From positions 1 through 33,073 of the forward strand of contig JBILNK010000027.1 in NCBI GenBank assembly GCA_044375105.1: a stretch of DNA of 33,073 bases, given 5' to 3'. This DNA is from JBIKLM01 sp044375105 (GTDB lineage: Bacteria > Planctomycetota > UBA1135 > GCA-002686595). The translations under genes were made by a program, and so were the position numbers. Below, piece after piece: positions 1-7,831 of the stretch (its first letter is position 1; each line of letters opens with the position of its first letter). Under the pieces are notes generated by a model, which was not told the origin of the DNA, did no database searches, and was given only the letters and a program-made list of their open reading frames with translations.

Positions 1-261
1 GTCCCAGCCGGGGGGGCGCCGCACGCCGCTCGCAGGCTCAGGGGTCGCCCCGGACTGCGCTCAGAGCCGCCAGGCGCCGCTCGGAACTCGAGGGCGGCCC
101 CCGTTGCCCTGGCCAGGTGGTGTCGCTTGCCATGCCGCGCGCGGCCGGCCGCGAGGTGGCCTCGATGCCGTCGGGGCCTCGGCAGCACGGCGATGCCTGG
201 GCCCCCCGCGTCACGCCATCCTGCGGGGAGGCAACTCACGCGATCGACCTTCCCCGGCCGC
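1..261. other. Non-coding or unassigned left edge
   Basis: No convincing coding region was found in these 261 bases; the short open frames here have arginine/proline/alanine-rich composition typical of GC-rich shadows. The stretch lies downstream of the minus-strand gene ending at 262. Positions 51-68 (CGGACTGCGCTCAGAGCC) resemble the first block of the intergenic repeat at 7509 and 9093, and a CCAGGCG follows at 70-76, so this may be a diverged third copy. A gene entering from outside the window cannot be excluded. Confidence 0.4.
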
Positions 262-272
262 TCAACGGCCGG
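254..272 (-). terminator. Hairpin across the stop codon of the spermidine-synthase-like gene
   Basis: CCGGCCG at 254-260 pairs perfectly with CGGCCGG at 266-272, leaving a 5-nt loop that contains the TGA stop codon (262-264 on the minus strand). There is no T-tract on either side, so this is a weak terminator candidate. It could equally be a chance palindrome in GC-rich DNA. Confidence 0.2.
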
Positions 273-2652
273 CCGGATTGAGCAGGGCGTCCCCATAGGC
301 TTTTGCGGCAGCGCGCCAGTCGCGCTGACTATCTTCCAGGAAGCGCTGCACCAGAGAGCGGAGCCGTGCGGCGGGGGCCTGTGCGCAAGCGGGCAGGGGC
401 AGGCTCGCTGCGGGTTCGGCGGCCCAGGCCAGGGTCGGCCGGGAATAGCCCCGGGCGAACGAGAGCGGCGCGCGGAACTCGAGCACGGGCCGGTCCGAGC
501 GCATCGGCGGAACGCCCTCGGCGTAGGCGCGCAGACGTGAATCATCGGCGACCCACAGGGCCGCCAGATCGCAGCCGTCCGCGATGCCCAGGGGCGCGAG
601 AGCTGCGGTCAGCAGCGCCCCGACCGGCCAGGGCTGGCCGGTCTGCGGATCCACCGGATCCAAGGGGCGGTCGTTGGCCCCGAGCAGCACCAGGTCGTAG
701 GCGCTCAGGCAGGCGGACACCTGCGGGAAGGCCGCGCACCAGGTGGCGATGATGGTCTTTTGGTCCTGTTCGGAAAGCTGATACAGCGGCAGCCATTGGG
801 AGGCGACCCCGCGCGGCCGCAGGTGCGCCGCCATGGCTTGGAAGTGCTCCAGGGCGTAGAGATCGCTGGATCCGCGCGTCCAGGGATGGATCGGATCGGA
901 GGTGACCAGATCGAAGCGCTGCGCCTGTGTGCGCAGGCGATGGCGTCCGTCGCCGAGGCGCAGCTCGAGGCGCCGATCCGCCAGCAACCCCTGGTTCCAG
1001 GGCTCGAACCAGGCGCTGGCGGCGACCACAGCGCTCGAGATCTCGACCACCTCGAGGGACTCGAGGGCCGGGTCGAGCAGCAGCGCGCCGGCGGTCATGC
1101 CCGTGCCCAGGCCGATCACGAAGCCCGCGCGCACCTCGCCATGCAGCCAGACCGGCAGGGCCCCGAGCAGGATCTGCAGGCGCAGGTCGATGGGGGCCGT
1201 GCTGGCGACCACCTTGCCTTCGATCAGCAGCGAGCGCGGCAGGGCCGGATCCGGGGAGCCACGCACCTGGGCGGTCGAGACCGGCCCGGCGCGGGCGAAG
1301 AGCTGATCGGCGGGCCGCTCGGTCCAGCCCAGGGCGACCCCGAGTCCGAGCGTCGAGCCGAGCGACAGCAACCAGAGCAGGGCCGCACGGCCGCGGCGGG
1401 GCTCGGCCGGCAGCAGGGCCAGGGCCAGGGCGCTGCAGACGAAGGGCAGGCTCAACGTGCGCAGCAGCCCGAGGGCCGGGATCAGCGCCCAGGCGGTGGT
1501 CAGGGCTCCGGCCGCGGAGCCCAGGGCGTTGGTGCTGTAGAGCAGCGCGATGCGGGCCTGGGCGCGCTCGGGCTCGGGATCGAGTCGGCGCACCAGGGCG
1601 GGGAACAGGGCCCCGAGCAGCCAGGTAGCCGGCAGCAGGCACAGGCAGGCCAGCAAGGCAGTCGCGGCCCACTGGGCCGGGGCGCTGTGGATCTGCGGCG
1701 CCAGGTTGATCGCGCTTTCGAAGGGGTTGGCGCCGCCGCTGCGCCAGGTGACCAGGGCGAAGCCGAGGGCCATGGCCAGCGGCAGGAGCGCGATCCAGGT
1801 CGCGACCGGAGCCGGGCGTTCGAGACGCCGGCGCGTCCAGGCGGCTCCCGAGGCCAGACCGGCCAAGAAAATCGCCAGCACCAGGGCGAAGGCATAGGTG
1901 GAAGCGCCCATCAGGCTGGTCAGTGCGCGCGTCGCGAGCACCTCGAAACACAAACCGGCGGCTCCCAGCAGGCCGCTCGCCAAGGCCAAACGAGCCGAGC
2001 CGGCGCTGGGCTCCGGGCGTTGCTCCCGGGCGGTGGGGGCTGGAGAGTTGGGGCCTTCCTGCCCGTGGGCTTTGGCCCTGCGCCAGGCCCACAAGGCCAC
2101 AGCGGCCTCGGCCAGAGCCGCGGCGATCAAGGTGCGGCTCAGGCCCAGGGCCGGCAGCAGCAGGAAGCTCCCGGCGAAGGCGCCCAAAGCGGCGCCCCAG
2201 GTGTTGGCGGCGTAGAAGCGCGCGGTGCGTTGTCCGGCGCGCGGTTCCGCGCCGGCGACCACGCGGGCCATGGCCGGCACGGTGCCGCCCATGGCCAGGG
2301 TGGGCGGCAGCAGGAAGGCCGTCGCCAGGAACAGCCGCAGGGGACCGGAGGCAACGGGATCGAAGGAGCCCAGTACGAACGGGCTCGCCAGCGCCCAGAC
2401 AGCGATCGCGCCCGCCAGCATGGACCAAAGGCGCAGGGGCAGCAGGCTCTCGCGGGCCACGCGGGCCACCAGGGGCGCACCCAGGCCAAGCCCCAGCATG
2501 AACACGGTCAGCGTCAAGGCGATGCCGAGCGCGTCCGATCCGACCAAGCGCCCGAGCAAGCGCGCCCAAACGACCTGATAGACCAGCCCCGCGGCTCCGC
2601 TGACGAAAAAGGCCCACAGGGGCGCGTTGGATGTCGGGTTGAAACGGAACAC
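262..2652 (-). CDS. Fused MFS-like membrane protein / spermidine synthase-like protein
   Basis: The protein is about 796 aa if it starts at the GTG at 2652. The frame stays open far upstream through the divergent gene, but Rossmann and membrane homology begin just after this GTG. Residues ~10-440 are strongly hydrophobic with two repeats typical of this family (YAANTWGAALGA near 147, YSTNALGSAAGA near 372). Residues ~475-760 form an aminopropyltransferase/methyltransferase Rossmann domain: nucleotide-binding GLGTG at 514-518, acidic VVEIS at 535-539, LGDGRH at 566-571 and TSDP at 584-587. Family members are annotated as spermidine synthases from the C-terminal fold; their real substrate is usually unproven. 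The gene is divergent from a nucleoside phosphorylase 54 bp away. No Shine-Dalgarno is visible; TATTCT lies at 2699-2694 on this strand, about 41 nt before the start. Family call is confident, substrate is not. Confidence 0.8.
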   Translation of the reverse strand: MFRFNPTSNAPLWAFFVSGAAGLVYQVVWARLLGRLVGSDALGIALTLTVFMLGLGLGAPLVARVARESLLPLRLWSMLAGAIAVWALASPFVLGSFDPVASGPLRLFLATAFLLPPTLAMGGTVPAMARVVAGAEPRAGQRTARFYAANTWGAALGAFAGSFLLLPALGLSRTLIAAALAEAAVALWAWRRAKAHGQEGPNSPAPTAREQRPEPSAGSARLALASGLLGAAGLCFEVLATRALTSLMGASTYAFALVLAIFLAGLASGAAWTRRRLERPAPVATWIALLPLAMALGFALVTWRSGGANPFESAINLAPQIHSAPAQWAATALLACLCLLPATWLLGALFPALVRRLDPEPERAQARIALLYSTNALGSAAGALTTAWALIPALGLLRTLSLPFVCSALALALLPAEPRRGRAALLWLLSLGSTLGLGVALGWTERPADQLFARAGPVSTAQVRGSPDPALPRSLLIEGKVVASTAPIDLRLQILLGALPVWLHGEVRAGFVIGLGTGMTAGALLLDPALESLEVVEISSAVVAASAWFEPWNQGLLADRRLELRLGDGRHRLRTQAQRFDLVTSDPIHPWTRGSSDLYALEHFQAMAAHLRPRGVASQWLPLYQLSEQDQKTIIATWCAAFPQVSACLSAYDLVLLGANDRPLDPVDPQTGQPWPVGALLTAALAPLGIADGCDLAALWVADDSRLRAYAEGVPPMRSDRPVLEFRAPLSFARGYSRPTLAWAAEPAASLPLPACAQAPAARLRSLVQRFLEDSQRDWRAAAKAYGDALLNPAGR

Positions 2653-2706
2653 AGGGAGGAACGGAGGGGCAGACAGACCGGCGCGGCCCGCGCAGAATAG
2701 GAGCCC

Positions 2707-3375
2707 ATGGAGCAGAGTCCCAAGCCCCAACCCAAGGGGCCGATCTTGCTGGTGGTGGCCCTGCCCGGGGAATTGGGTGCCCTGCGCGTGCGGGCGAGCG
2801 AGGTGGAGCGCGCCCAGGGGCTCGTGTTTCTCGCTCCGCACGGCTGTTCCGATCCGGCCTGGGTGGCCGTGGTCGCTGGCATCGGCAAGGTGCGCGGGGC
2901 GCAGGCCGCGGCCCTGGGCATCCGCGCTTTCGGAGCGCGGGGCGTGCTCTCTTTCGGGGTCTGCGGGGGTCTTTCCCCGCGTCAGAAGATCGGCCAGCTG
3001 GTGCACTGCGAGCGCGCGGTGCAGGCCGACAGCGCGGTGCGCGAGGACCGCGAGTATCGACCCGACCCGGCTTGGATCGAAACCTGGCGCCGGCTGGCGC
3101 CCGGACCGACCGGCTGGTTCCTGACCGCCGACCGGCCGGCCCTGTCCCCATGGCGGCGCCTGCGCCTCGCCAGGGCCTTCGGGGGCTGGCCGGTGGCCGA
3201 GATGGAGACCGCCGCCATCGCGGCCGTGGCTGTTTCGGCGGGCCTGCCCTGGGCCGCTTTGCGGGCCGTCTCGGACACCCTGGGCTTCTCCCGGAGCGTG
3301 CGGTTCCGGCACAACTACTCGGAGCAGGCCGGACGGGCCGCCGCCTCGGTCGAGGCCCTCGTGGCGACCCTCTAG
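2707..3375 (+). CDS. Nucleoside phosphorylase / MTA-SAH nucleosidase-like protein
   Basis: A 222-aa protein of the PNP/UDP phosphorylase superfamily. Visible family landmarks are GIGKVRGAQAA at 58-68 (the G-x-G-K-x-x-A-A strand-turn), LSFGVCGGLS at 81-90 (phosphate/ribose-site loop), AEMETAA at 164-170 (the E-M-E ribose-binding motif) and RAVSDTLG at 186-193 with Asp190 as the likely purine-protonating residue. Length matches MTA/SAH nucleosidases and the hopanoid-associated phosphorylase HpnG, which belongs to the same superfamily; no hopanoid gene is nearby, so HpnG is not claimed. The divergent neighbour is spermidine-synthase-like. Spermidine synthase releases 5'-methylthioadenosine, which such an enzyme could cleave; that link is inference. 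The ATG at 2707 is the first start and removes all overlap with the neighbour. Confidence 0.75.
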   Translation: MEQSPKPQPKGPILLVVALPGELGALRVRASEVERAQGLVFLAPHGCSDPAWVAVVAGIGKVRGAQAAALGIRAFGARGVLSFGVCGGLSPRQKIGQLVHCERAVQADSAVREDREYRPDPAWIETWRRLAPGPTGWFLTADRPALSPWRRLRLARAFGGWPVAEMETAAIAAVAVSAGLPWAALRAVSDTLGFSRSVRFRHNYSEQAGRAAASVEALVATL

Positions 3376-3411
3376 CGCTTTGGCCCGGGGAGCCCGCCCG
3401 CGGACCAGACC

Positions 3412-3428
3412 CTGCCCTGGGCGGGCAG
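3412..3428 (+). terminator. Weak hairpin 3' of the nucleoside phosphorylase gene
   Basis: CTGCCC at 3412-3417 pairs with GGGCAG at 3423-3428 around a 5-nt loop, about 36 nt after the stop codon, followed by CGCCTTTCGG. Only three T residues follow, so termination is possible but weakly supported. Confidence 0.25.
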
Positions 3429-3625
3429 CGCCTTTCGGTGGGGCCAGAGTGGGGAGCCGCGGTCTGCCGACCGATAGGAACCGGTCTCGCCTGCGGTCTC
3501 GGCCCTTCGCCCGCCGCGCGGCGTGCCAAGGCCGGGTGCGGAACCTGCCCGAGCCGCCCGTCGGGCCCTGTCCCGCTATCCTTGCAGGTCGGGGGCCGCT
3601 CTCCGATCGCCCCTCCAGAGCCTCC

Positions 3626-5128
3626 GTGACCGACCCGAACCGCGCTTCCGAACGACCGCTCGGTACCTTCGTGCGCCGGCACTTCGAGCCCCTGCTGCTG
3701 TTCGCGCAGGTGCTGGTCGACCTGCTGGTGGTCCTGCTGGCCTGCTGGACCGCCTACCACCTGGGGCGCGCCCTGGGGGGCGTCGCGGCGGGCCTGAGCG
3801 TGGAGGTCTATCGGGAGCTCTGGGCCTTGACCGCGGCGGTCAGCTTGGTGGTCTTCCACGGCTTCGGGATGTACAGCCCGGTCAAGAGCCTGCTCAACGT
3901 CGAGGAGTTCAAGGCCATCTGGAAGGCCACGGTGACGTCGTTCCTGGTGGTCTTCACCCTGACGGTGCTGCTGCGCAGCACGACCCAGGCGGCCGAAGGG
4001 CCGATCTTCGGCCCGCTGGTGGCCCTGCACAAGGCGATCGACCTGGAGATCGACCCGAACGCCTTCTCGCGGGTCACCACGCTGATCGCTTTCGCGCTGA
4101 TCTTCCTGTTCACGATGGTCAGCCGGTTCTTTTCGTTCAAGTTCATCCAGCACCTGCATCGGCGCGGCATCGGCAACCGCAACGTTCTGATCGTGGGCAC
4201 CGGACCCACGGCCCAGTGGCTGATGAGGAAGTTCGTGCTGGTCCCGACGCTGGGGCTGAGGCTGGTCGGGTTCGTGACCCTCGAAAAGGCCGAGATCGGG
4301 CGGCAGTTCGAGCGCACGCGGGTGCTCGGTGCCCTCGACGAACTGGAGTCCCTCGTGGGAGCCCAAAAGATCTCTGAGGTTTTCATCGCCCTGCCCGAGG
4401 CCCAGGAGGAGCGGGTTATGGAGGTGATCGCGACCTTGGAGCGCCTGGGGATCACCTACCGGGTGGTGCCGCGTTTCTACCACCTGATGAGCCAGCGGGT
4501 GCGCATCGAGAACCTCGATTCGATCCCCCTGATCAGCCGCCCCGACCGACGCATGGGGCTGATCAGCTCGGCGGCCAAGCGCGGCCTCGATCTGTTCCTG
4601 GCCAGCCTGGCCCTGCTGCTGACCGCGCCGGTCTTCTTGGTGGCCGCGGTGCTGATCAAACGCGACAGCGAAGGGCCGATTTTCTATCGGCAGGTGCGGA
4701 TCGGCAAGGATGGGGAGCGCTTCCCGATGTACAAGTTCCGCACGATGTATCTGCATCTTTCGGGGGATGCGATCGCCCCTAAAGACCATCTGGATCCGCG
4801 CATCACCCCGGTCGGACGCTACCTGCGGCGTTATTCGCTGGATGAGCTGCCGCAGCTGATCAACGTCTTGAGGGGTGAAATGAGCATGGTCGGCCCGCGC
4901 CCGGAGATGCCCTTCATCGTCGACACCTACGGCCCGCTGCAGCGTGAGCGCCTGCGCGCCAAGCCCGGCATCACCGGCCTGTGGCAGATTTCCTACGCGC
5001 GCAACGAGCCGATCCACGCCAACCTCGACTACGACATCTATTATGTGGAGAACCGCTCGTTCCTGCTCGACTTGGTGATCCTGTTCCTGACCTGCTTCGC
5101 CGTGGTCAAGGGCACGGGCGCCCATTGA
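3626..5128 (+). CDS. Polyprenyl-phosphate sugar-1-phosphate transferase (WbaP/WcaJ-type initiating transferase)
   Basis: A 500-aa protein if started at the GTG at 3626; the frame is open back to 3380 but that part is R/P-rich and unlike the family. Hydrophobic segments span about residues 22-46, 66-85, 103-117 and 150-167. A Rossmann-like CoA-binding-type domain follows (VLIVGTGPTAQW at 187-198). The C-terminal catalytic domain has a membrane hairpin at ~320-344, then YKFRTM (369-374), the catalytic Asp-Glu pair in SLDELPQLINVLRGEMS (404-420), MVGPRPE (421-427) and KPGITGLWQIS (446-456). Such enzymes transfer a sugar phosphate to undecaprenyl phosphate at the inner membrane, the first step of a repeat unit. 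The next gene starts inside this gene's stop codon. The sugar cannot be read from the sequence. Confidence 0.92.
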   Translation: MTDPNRASERPLGTFVRRHFEPLLLFAQVLVDLLVVLLACWTAYHLGRALGGVAAGLSVEVYRELWALTAAVSLVVFHGFGMYSPVKSLLNVEEFKAIWKATVTSFLVVFTLTVLLRSTTQAAEGPIFGPLVALHKAIDLEIDPNAFSRVTTLIAFALIFLFTMVSRFFSFKFIQHLHRRGIGNRNVLIVGTGPTAQWLMRKFVLVPTLGLRLVGFVTLEKAEIGRQFERTRVLGALDELESLVGAQKISEVFIALPEAQEERVMEVIATLERLGITYRVVPRFYHLMSQRVRIENLDSIPLISRPDRRMGLISSAAKRGLDLFLASLALLLTAPVFLVAAVLIKRDSEGPIFYRQVRIGKDGERFPMYKFRTMYLHLSGDAIAPKDHLDPRITPVGRYLRRYSLDELPQLINVLRGEMSMVGPRPEMPFIVDTYGPLQRERLRAKPGITGLWQISYARNEPIHANLDYDIYYVENRSFLLDLVILFLTCFAVVKGTGAH

Positions 5129-6351
5129 AGTCCACGGCGCTGGGGGAGACCGCACGGGGCGGCTCCGGGCTCGGCCCTCCGACTGCGGAGCGGGGGCTGG
5201 CGGTCCTGCACGTGATGGAGGCCACGATCGGAGGCACCCGGCGACACCTGCTGGACGTGGTGCTCGCGCAGCGCCGCCTGGGCCTGCGGGTGGCCGTGGT
5301 GGCGGCCGCGGAGCGCATGCCCGCGGTGCGCGGCGATTTCGAGAGAATGCGCGCCGCCGGAGCCCAGGTCGAGGAGCTGCCGATGCAGCGCGCCATCCGG
5401 CCCTGGACGGACTGGCGTCATCTGCGCGCCTTGGAGCGCGCCTTGAAACGCTTGTCCCCGGACGTGGTGCACACCCATTCGAGCAAGGCCGGTGTGCTCG
5501 GTCGCATGGCCTCCCTGCAGTCCCGGATCGGCGTGCGCGTGCATACCCCGCACACCTTCGCGTTCCTGTTCGGGGCCATGTTCTCGCCGCGCAAGCGGGC
5601 CCTGTTCCGGGCCATCGAAACGGAGCTCGGCAAGCGCACCCAGCGGGTCGTGGCCGTCAGCGAAAACGAGGCCGAGACGATCCGGCACAGCGGGGTGATC
5701 TCCGCCGAGCGCGTCTGCACGGTGCCGAACGGCCTGGATCCGGCGCCGTACAGGGCCGCTCTCCCCTTGGACCGCACCGCGCTGGGCTTCGAGCGCGGGC
5801 GGCCGCTGTTGATCACGGTCGGGCTGCTCAACGCGGCCAAGGGTCAGGACCTGGCCATCGAAGCCCTGGCGGATCCCCGGCTCGCGGGACTGCAGCTGAT
5901 GCTGGTGGGCCACGGCGAGGACCGGCCCGCCCTGGAGCAGCGCATCGCTAGCCTTGGCCTCGGGGATCGGGTGCGGCTCTTGGGCTGGCGCGACGATGTC
6001 CCGGCCCTGCTACGCACGGCCGATGGGCTGCTGTTGCCGTCGCGCTGGGAAGGCATGCCCTATGCGGTGCTGGAGGCCATGGCCACCGGGTTGCCGGTGA
6101 TCGCCACCCGCGTGGATGGCGCCCGCGAGCTGGTGCAGCCGGGCGTGACCGGCTGGCTCTGCCCCGTGGAAGACCTGGCCGGTATGCGCGCGGTCCTGTC
6201 CGAGTTTCAGGCGCTCTCGCCCTCCGCGCGCCAACGCCTTGGAAAGGCCGGCGAGGTCCGTCTAAGCGAGCGCTATACCCTCGAGCGCATGGCGCAGGGC
6301 CTGGCAGAGGTCTACGGCCAGGCGCTGGCCCTTGCGCCCCGATCCCGCTGA
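5125..6351 (+). CDS. GT4-family glycosyltransferase
   Basis: The TTG at 5125 overlaps the previous TGA by 4 nt and gives 408 aa. The conserved first strand (VLHVMEATIGG) begins near residue 28, so a start inside the first 25 residues is also possible. GT-B fold: N-terminal acceptor domain with HTHSSKAGVLGR (117-127), VAVSENEAETI (176-186) and PNGLDPAPY (201-209). The C-terminal donor domain carries the GT4 EX7E pair, Glu309 and Glu317 in WEGMPYAVLEAMA. Length is typical for the family (350-420 aa). It probably adds a sugar to the lipid-linked intermediate at the cytoplasmic face; donor and acceptor are unknown. Coupling to the initiating transferase suggests an early step. No Shine-Dalgarno is visible, consistent with translational coupling. 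Confidence 0.88.
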   Translation: MKSTALGETARGGSGLGPPTAERGLAVLHVMEATIGGTRRHLLDVVLAQRRLGLRVAVVAAAERMPAVRGDFERMRAAGAQVEELPMQRAIRPWTDWRHLRALERALKRLSPDVVHTHSSKAGVLGRMASLQSRIGVRVHTPHTFAFLFGAMFSPRKRALFRAIETELGKRTQRVVAVSENEAETIRHSGVISAERVCTVPNGLDPAPYRAALPLDRTALGFERGRPLLITVGLLNAAKGQDLAIEALADPRLAGLQLMLVGHGEDRPALEQRIASLGLGDRVRLLGWRDDVPALLRTADGLLLPSRWEGMPYAVLEAMATGLPVIATRVDGARELVQPGVTGWLCPVEDLAGMRAVLSEFQALSPSARQRLGKAGEVRLSERYTLERMAQGLAEVYGQALALAPRSR

Positions 6352-6359
6352 AGTGCCCC

Positions 6360-7487
6360 ATGGCCGAGCCCTTGCGCATCCTGCACGTGATCACCACCCT
6401 GGACGTGGGCGGGGCCGAGATGCACCTGCTCTCCCAGGTGCGCGGCCAGTGCAAGGCGGGCGCAGCCGTGCGCGTGGCCTATCTCAAGGGGCACGGCAGC
6501 CTGGCCGAGGATTTCCGTGCCGCGGGCGCCGAGTGGGTCGGGCAGGTGCCGGTCGGGCGCGCTTGGGGTCTTTGGAGCCACCTGCGCTGGGCTCGTTTGG
6601 TGCACAGCCACCTGCTCAAGGCGGACATGCTGACCGCGCCGCTCGCGACCCTGGCGGGCCGACGCGCTTGTTTGGTCTCGGGCAAGCACAACGACGAGCA
6701 GGTCCTCAAGCGCCCGCTGGTCTCGTTCGTGCACGGGCTGCTGGGCAACCTGCCGCGCTGCACCGTGGTGCTCTCGGACCACGTGGGACGCTTCGTCGAG
6801 CGCTACGGCCGGGTGCCGCTTTCCAAGCAGCGGCGCATCTACTACGGGCTCGATCCGGCCCCCTTCGAGGCGGCGGCGCGGGACCGCGCCGGGCACCGCG
6901 CCCGGCTGCGCCCGGCCCTGGGCCTGGCGCCCGACGACGTGGTTTTCATCTGCGTGGCGCGCTTCGCGCCCCAGAAGGCCCACGACGTGCTGCTGCGCGC
7001 CCTCGACCTGGCGCGGCGCGAGGCGGGACCGAAGCTCAAGCTGCTGCTGGTGGGGGACGACCCCTTCGGCGATGGCCGGCGGCGGGCAGAAGCCCTGGCG
7101 GGCGAACTCGGGCTGCGCGGCGCGGCCCTGTTCACCGGGATCCGGCGGGACGTGCCGGCCCTGCTCGGCGCCAGCGACGTGTTCACCATGGCCTCGCTCT
7201 GGGAGGGCCTCGGGCTCGTGTTCCTGGAAGCCATGGCCGCCGATCTGCCTGTGCTGGCCACGCGGGTCTCCGCGGTGCCGGAGGTGGTCGTCGAAGGGGC
7301 CACGGGTCTGCTGGCGGCGCCCGGCGATCCGGCGGACCTGGCACGCGCCATGGTTCGCCTGGCCCGCGATCCGGCGCTGCGCGAGCGCCTCGGCCGGGAG
7401 GGGCACCGTCGCGTGATCGAGCGCTTCGGGCTCGCGCGCATGGTGGACGAGACCTTGGAGCTCTATCGCGAGCTGGCCTTGCGATGA
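6360..7487 (+). CDS. GT4-family glycosyltransferase
   Basis: A 375-aa protein starting at ATG 6360, 8 nt after the previous stop and therefore co-transcribed. The N-terminal strand-loop reads ILHVITTLDVGGAE (7-20) with the Gly-Gly-Ala-Glu typical of GT4 proteins. VHSHLLKADM (81-90) is the acceptor-domain histidine region and YYGLDPAPFE (161-170) the linker. The donor domain has VARFAPQKAHDVLL (199-212) and the EX7E pair Glu282/Glu290 in WEGLGLVFLEAMA. It ends the first polysaccharide operon: a 344-nt gap follows, with a copy of the intergenic repeat 22 nt after the stop. Donor sugar not assignable. Confidence 0.9.
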   Translation: MAEPLRILHVITTLDVGGAEMHLLSQVRGQCKAGAAVRVAYLKGHGSLAEDFRAAGAEWVGQVPVGRAWGLWSHLRWARLVHSHLLKADMLTAPLATLAGRRACLVSGKHNDEQVLKRPLVSFVHGLLGNLPRCTVVLSDHVGRFVERYGRVPLSKQRRIYYGLDPAPFEAAARDRAGHRARLRPALGLAPDDVVFICVARFAPQKAHDVLLRALDLARREAGPKLKLLLVGDDPFGDGRRRAEALAGELGLRGAALFTGIRRDVPALLGASDVFTMASLWEGLGLVFLEAMAADLPVLATRVSAVPEVVVEGATGLLAAPGDPADLARAMVRLARDPALRERLGREGHRRVIERFGLARMVDETLELYRELALR

Positions 7488-7508
7488 GCGCCTGAAGAAC
7501 CCTGGACC

Positions 7509-7556
7509 CGGGCTGCGCCCGAGCCTTGACACCAGGCGGTCCGAAGCCTTTGGGCC
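7509..7556 (+). repeat. Intergenic repeat, copy 1 (3' of the GT4 gene)
   Basis: Two conserved blocks, CGGGCTGCGCCCGAGCC (7509-7525) and AGCCTTTGGGCC (7545-7556), are separated by 19 nt that include CCAGGC. The same blocks with the same 19-nt spacing recur at 9093-9140. The first block can fold on itself as CGGGC-TGC-GCCCG. The copy begins 22 nt after a stop codon. Confidence 0.55.
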
Positions 7557-7819
7557 GCCCTCCGGTGTGCGCGCATGCCGGGATGGGGCGACGCACCGGC
7601 TCCGGAGCAAGCCGGGTGCAGCGAGGTCGGGCGTTGCTTGCTCTGATCAGAGGGCGCCGGGGCCTGCGCTCGGAAGCACGCCCCGCCGGGGTCCGATGAC
7701 CGCGGGCCCGGTGGCCTCCGCCCGCGACCGGGGGGTACATCGCGGAGGACGGAATCAAGTTCGGTCCGCGGGCTTCCCAGCGACGCTTTTTGACCGCCAA
7801 CTGGGCCCCGGGGGGGCCG

Positions 7820-7825
7820 TAGACT
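7820..7825 (+). promoter_or_regulatory. Candidate leaderless promoter -10 hexamer (TAGACT)
   Basis: TAGACT matches TAnnnT and ends exactly 6 nt before the ATG at 7832. A -10 element there would put transcription start at or next to the A of the start codon. There is no Shine-Dalgarno, and no -35 at normal spacing. Same geometry at 10066, 22817 and 26494. Confidence 0.5.
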
Positions 7826-7831
7826 CTGGTC

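Larger units (their letters stand above)
7488..7831. other. 344-nt intergenic gap with hairpins
   Basis: No coding region is supported. The gap holds repeat copy 1 (7509-7556), an imperfect hairpin at about 7536-7559 (GGCGGTCC opposite GGGCCGCC) with possible outer pairing ACACC/GGTGT, another hairpin near 7590-7614 (CACCGGCT opposite AGCCGGGTG, one bulge), and a TTGACC at 7790-7795 that sits too far (24 nt) from the TAGACT at 7820 to be a standard -35 partner. Its 3' end is the promoter region of the next gene. Confidence 0.5.

Noticed and set aside
760..2700. A 646-codon plus-strand frame opposite the spermidine-synthase-like gene
   Set aside because: Its composition (Q/G/R/A repeats) mirrors the codon bias of the real gene on the other strand.
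2707..3375. Firm HpnG (hopanoid) assignment
   Set aside because: The family is shared by several nucleosidases and no other hopanoid gene lies in the window.
542..5155. A 1537-codon open frame on the minus strand across three genes
   Set aside because: It is antisense to or out of frame with clear domain-bearing genes, is dominated by R, P, G, Q and H, and has no recognisable domain; long antisense frames are common in GC-rich DNA.
7790..7825. TTGACC and TAGACT as a standard sigma70 promoter
   Set aside because: The 24-nt spacing is well outside the usual 16-18 nt; only the -10 hexamer is kept.
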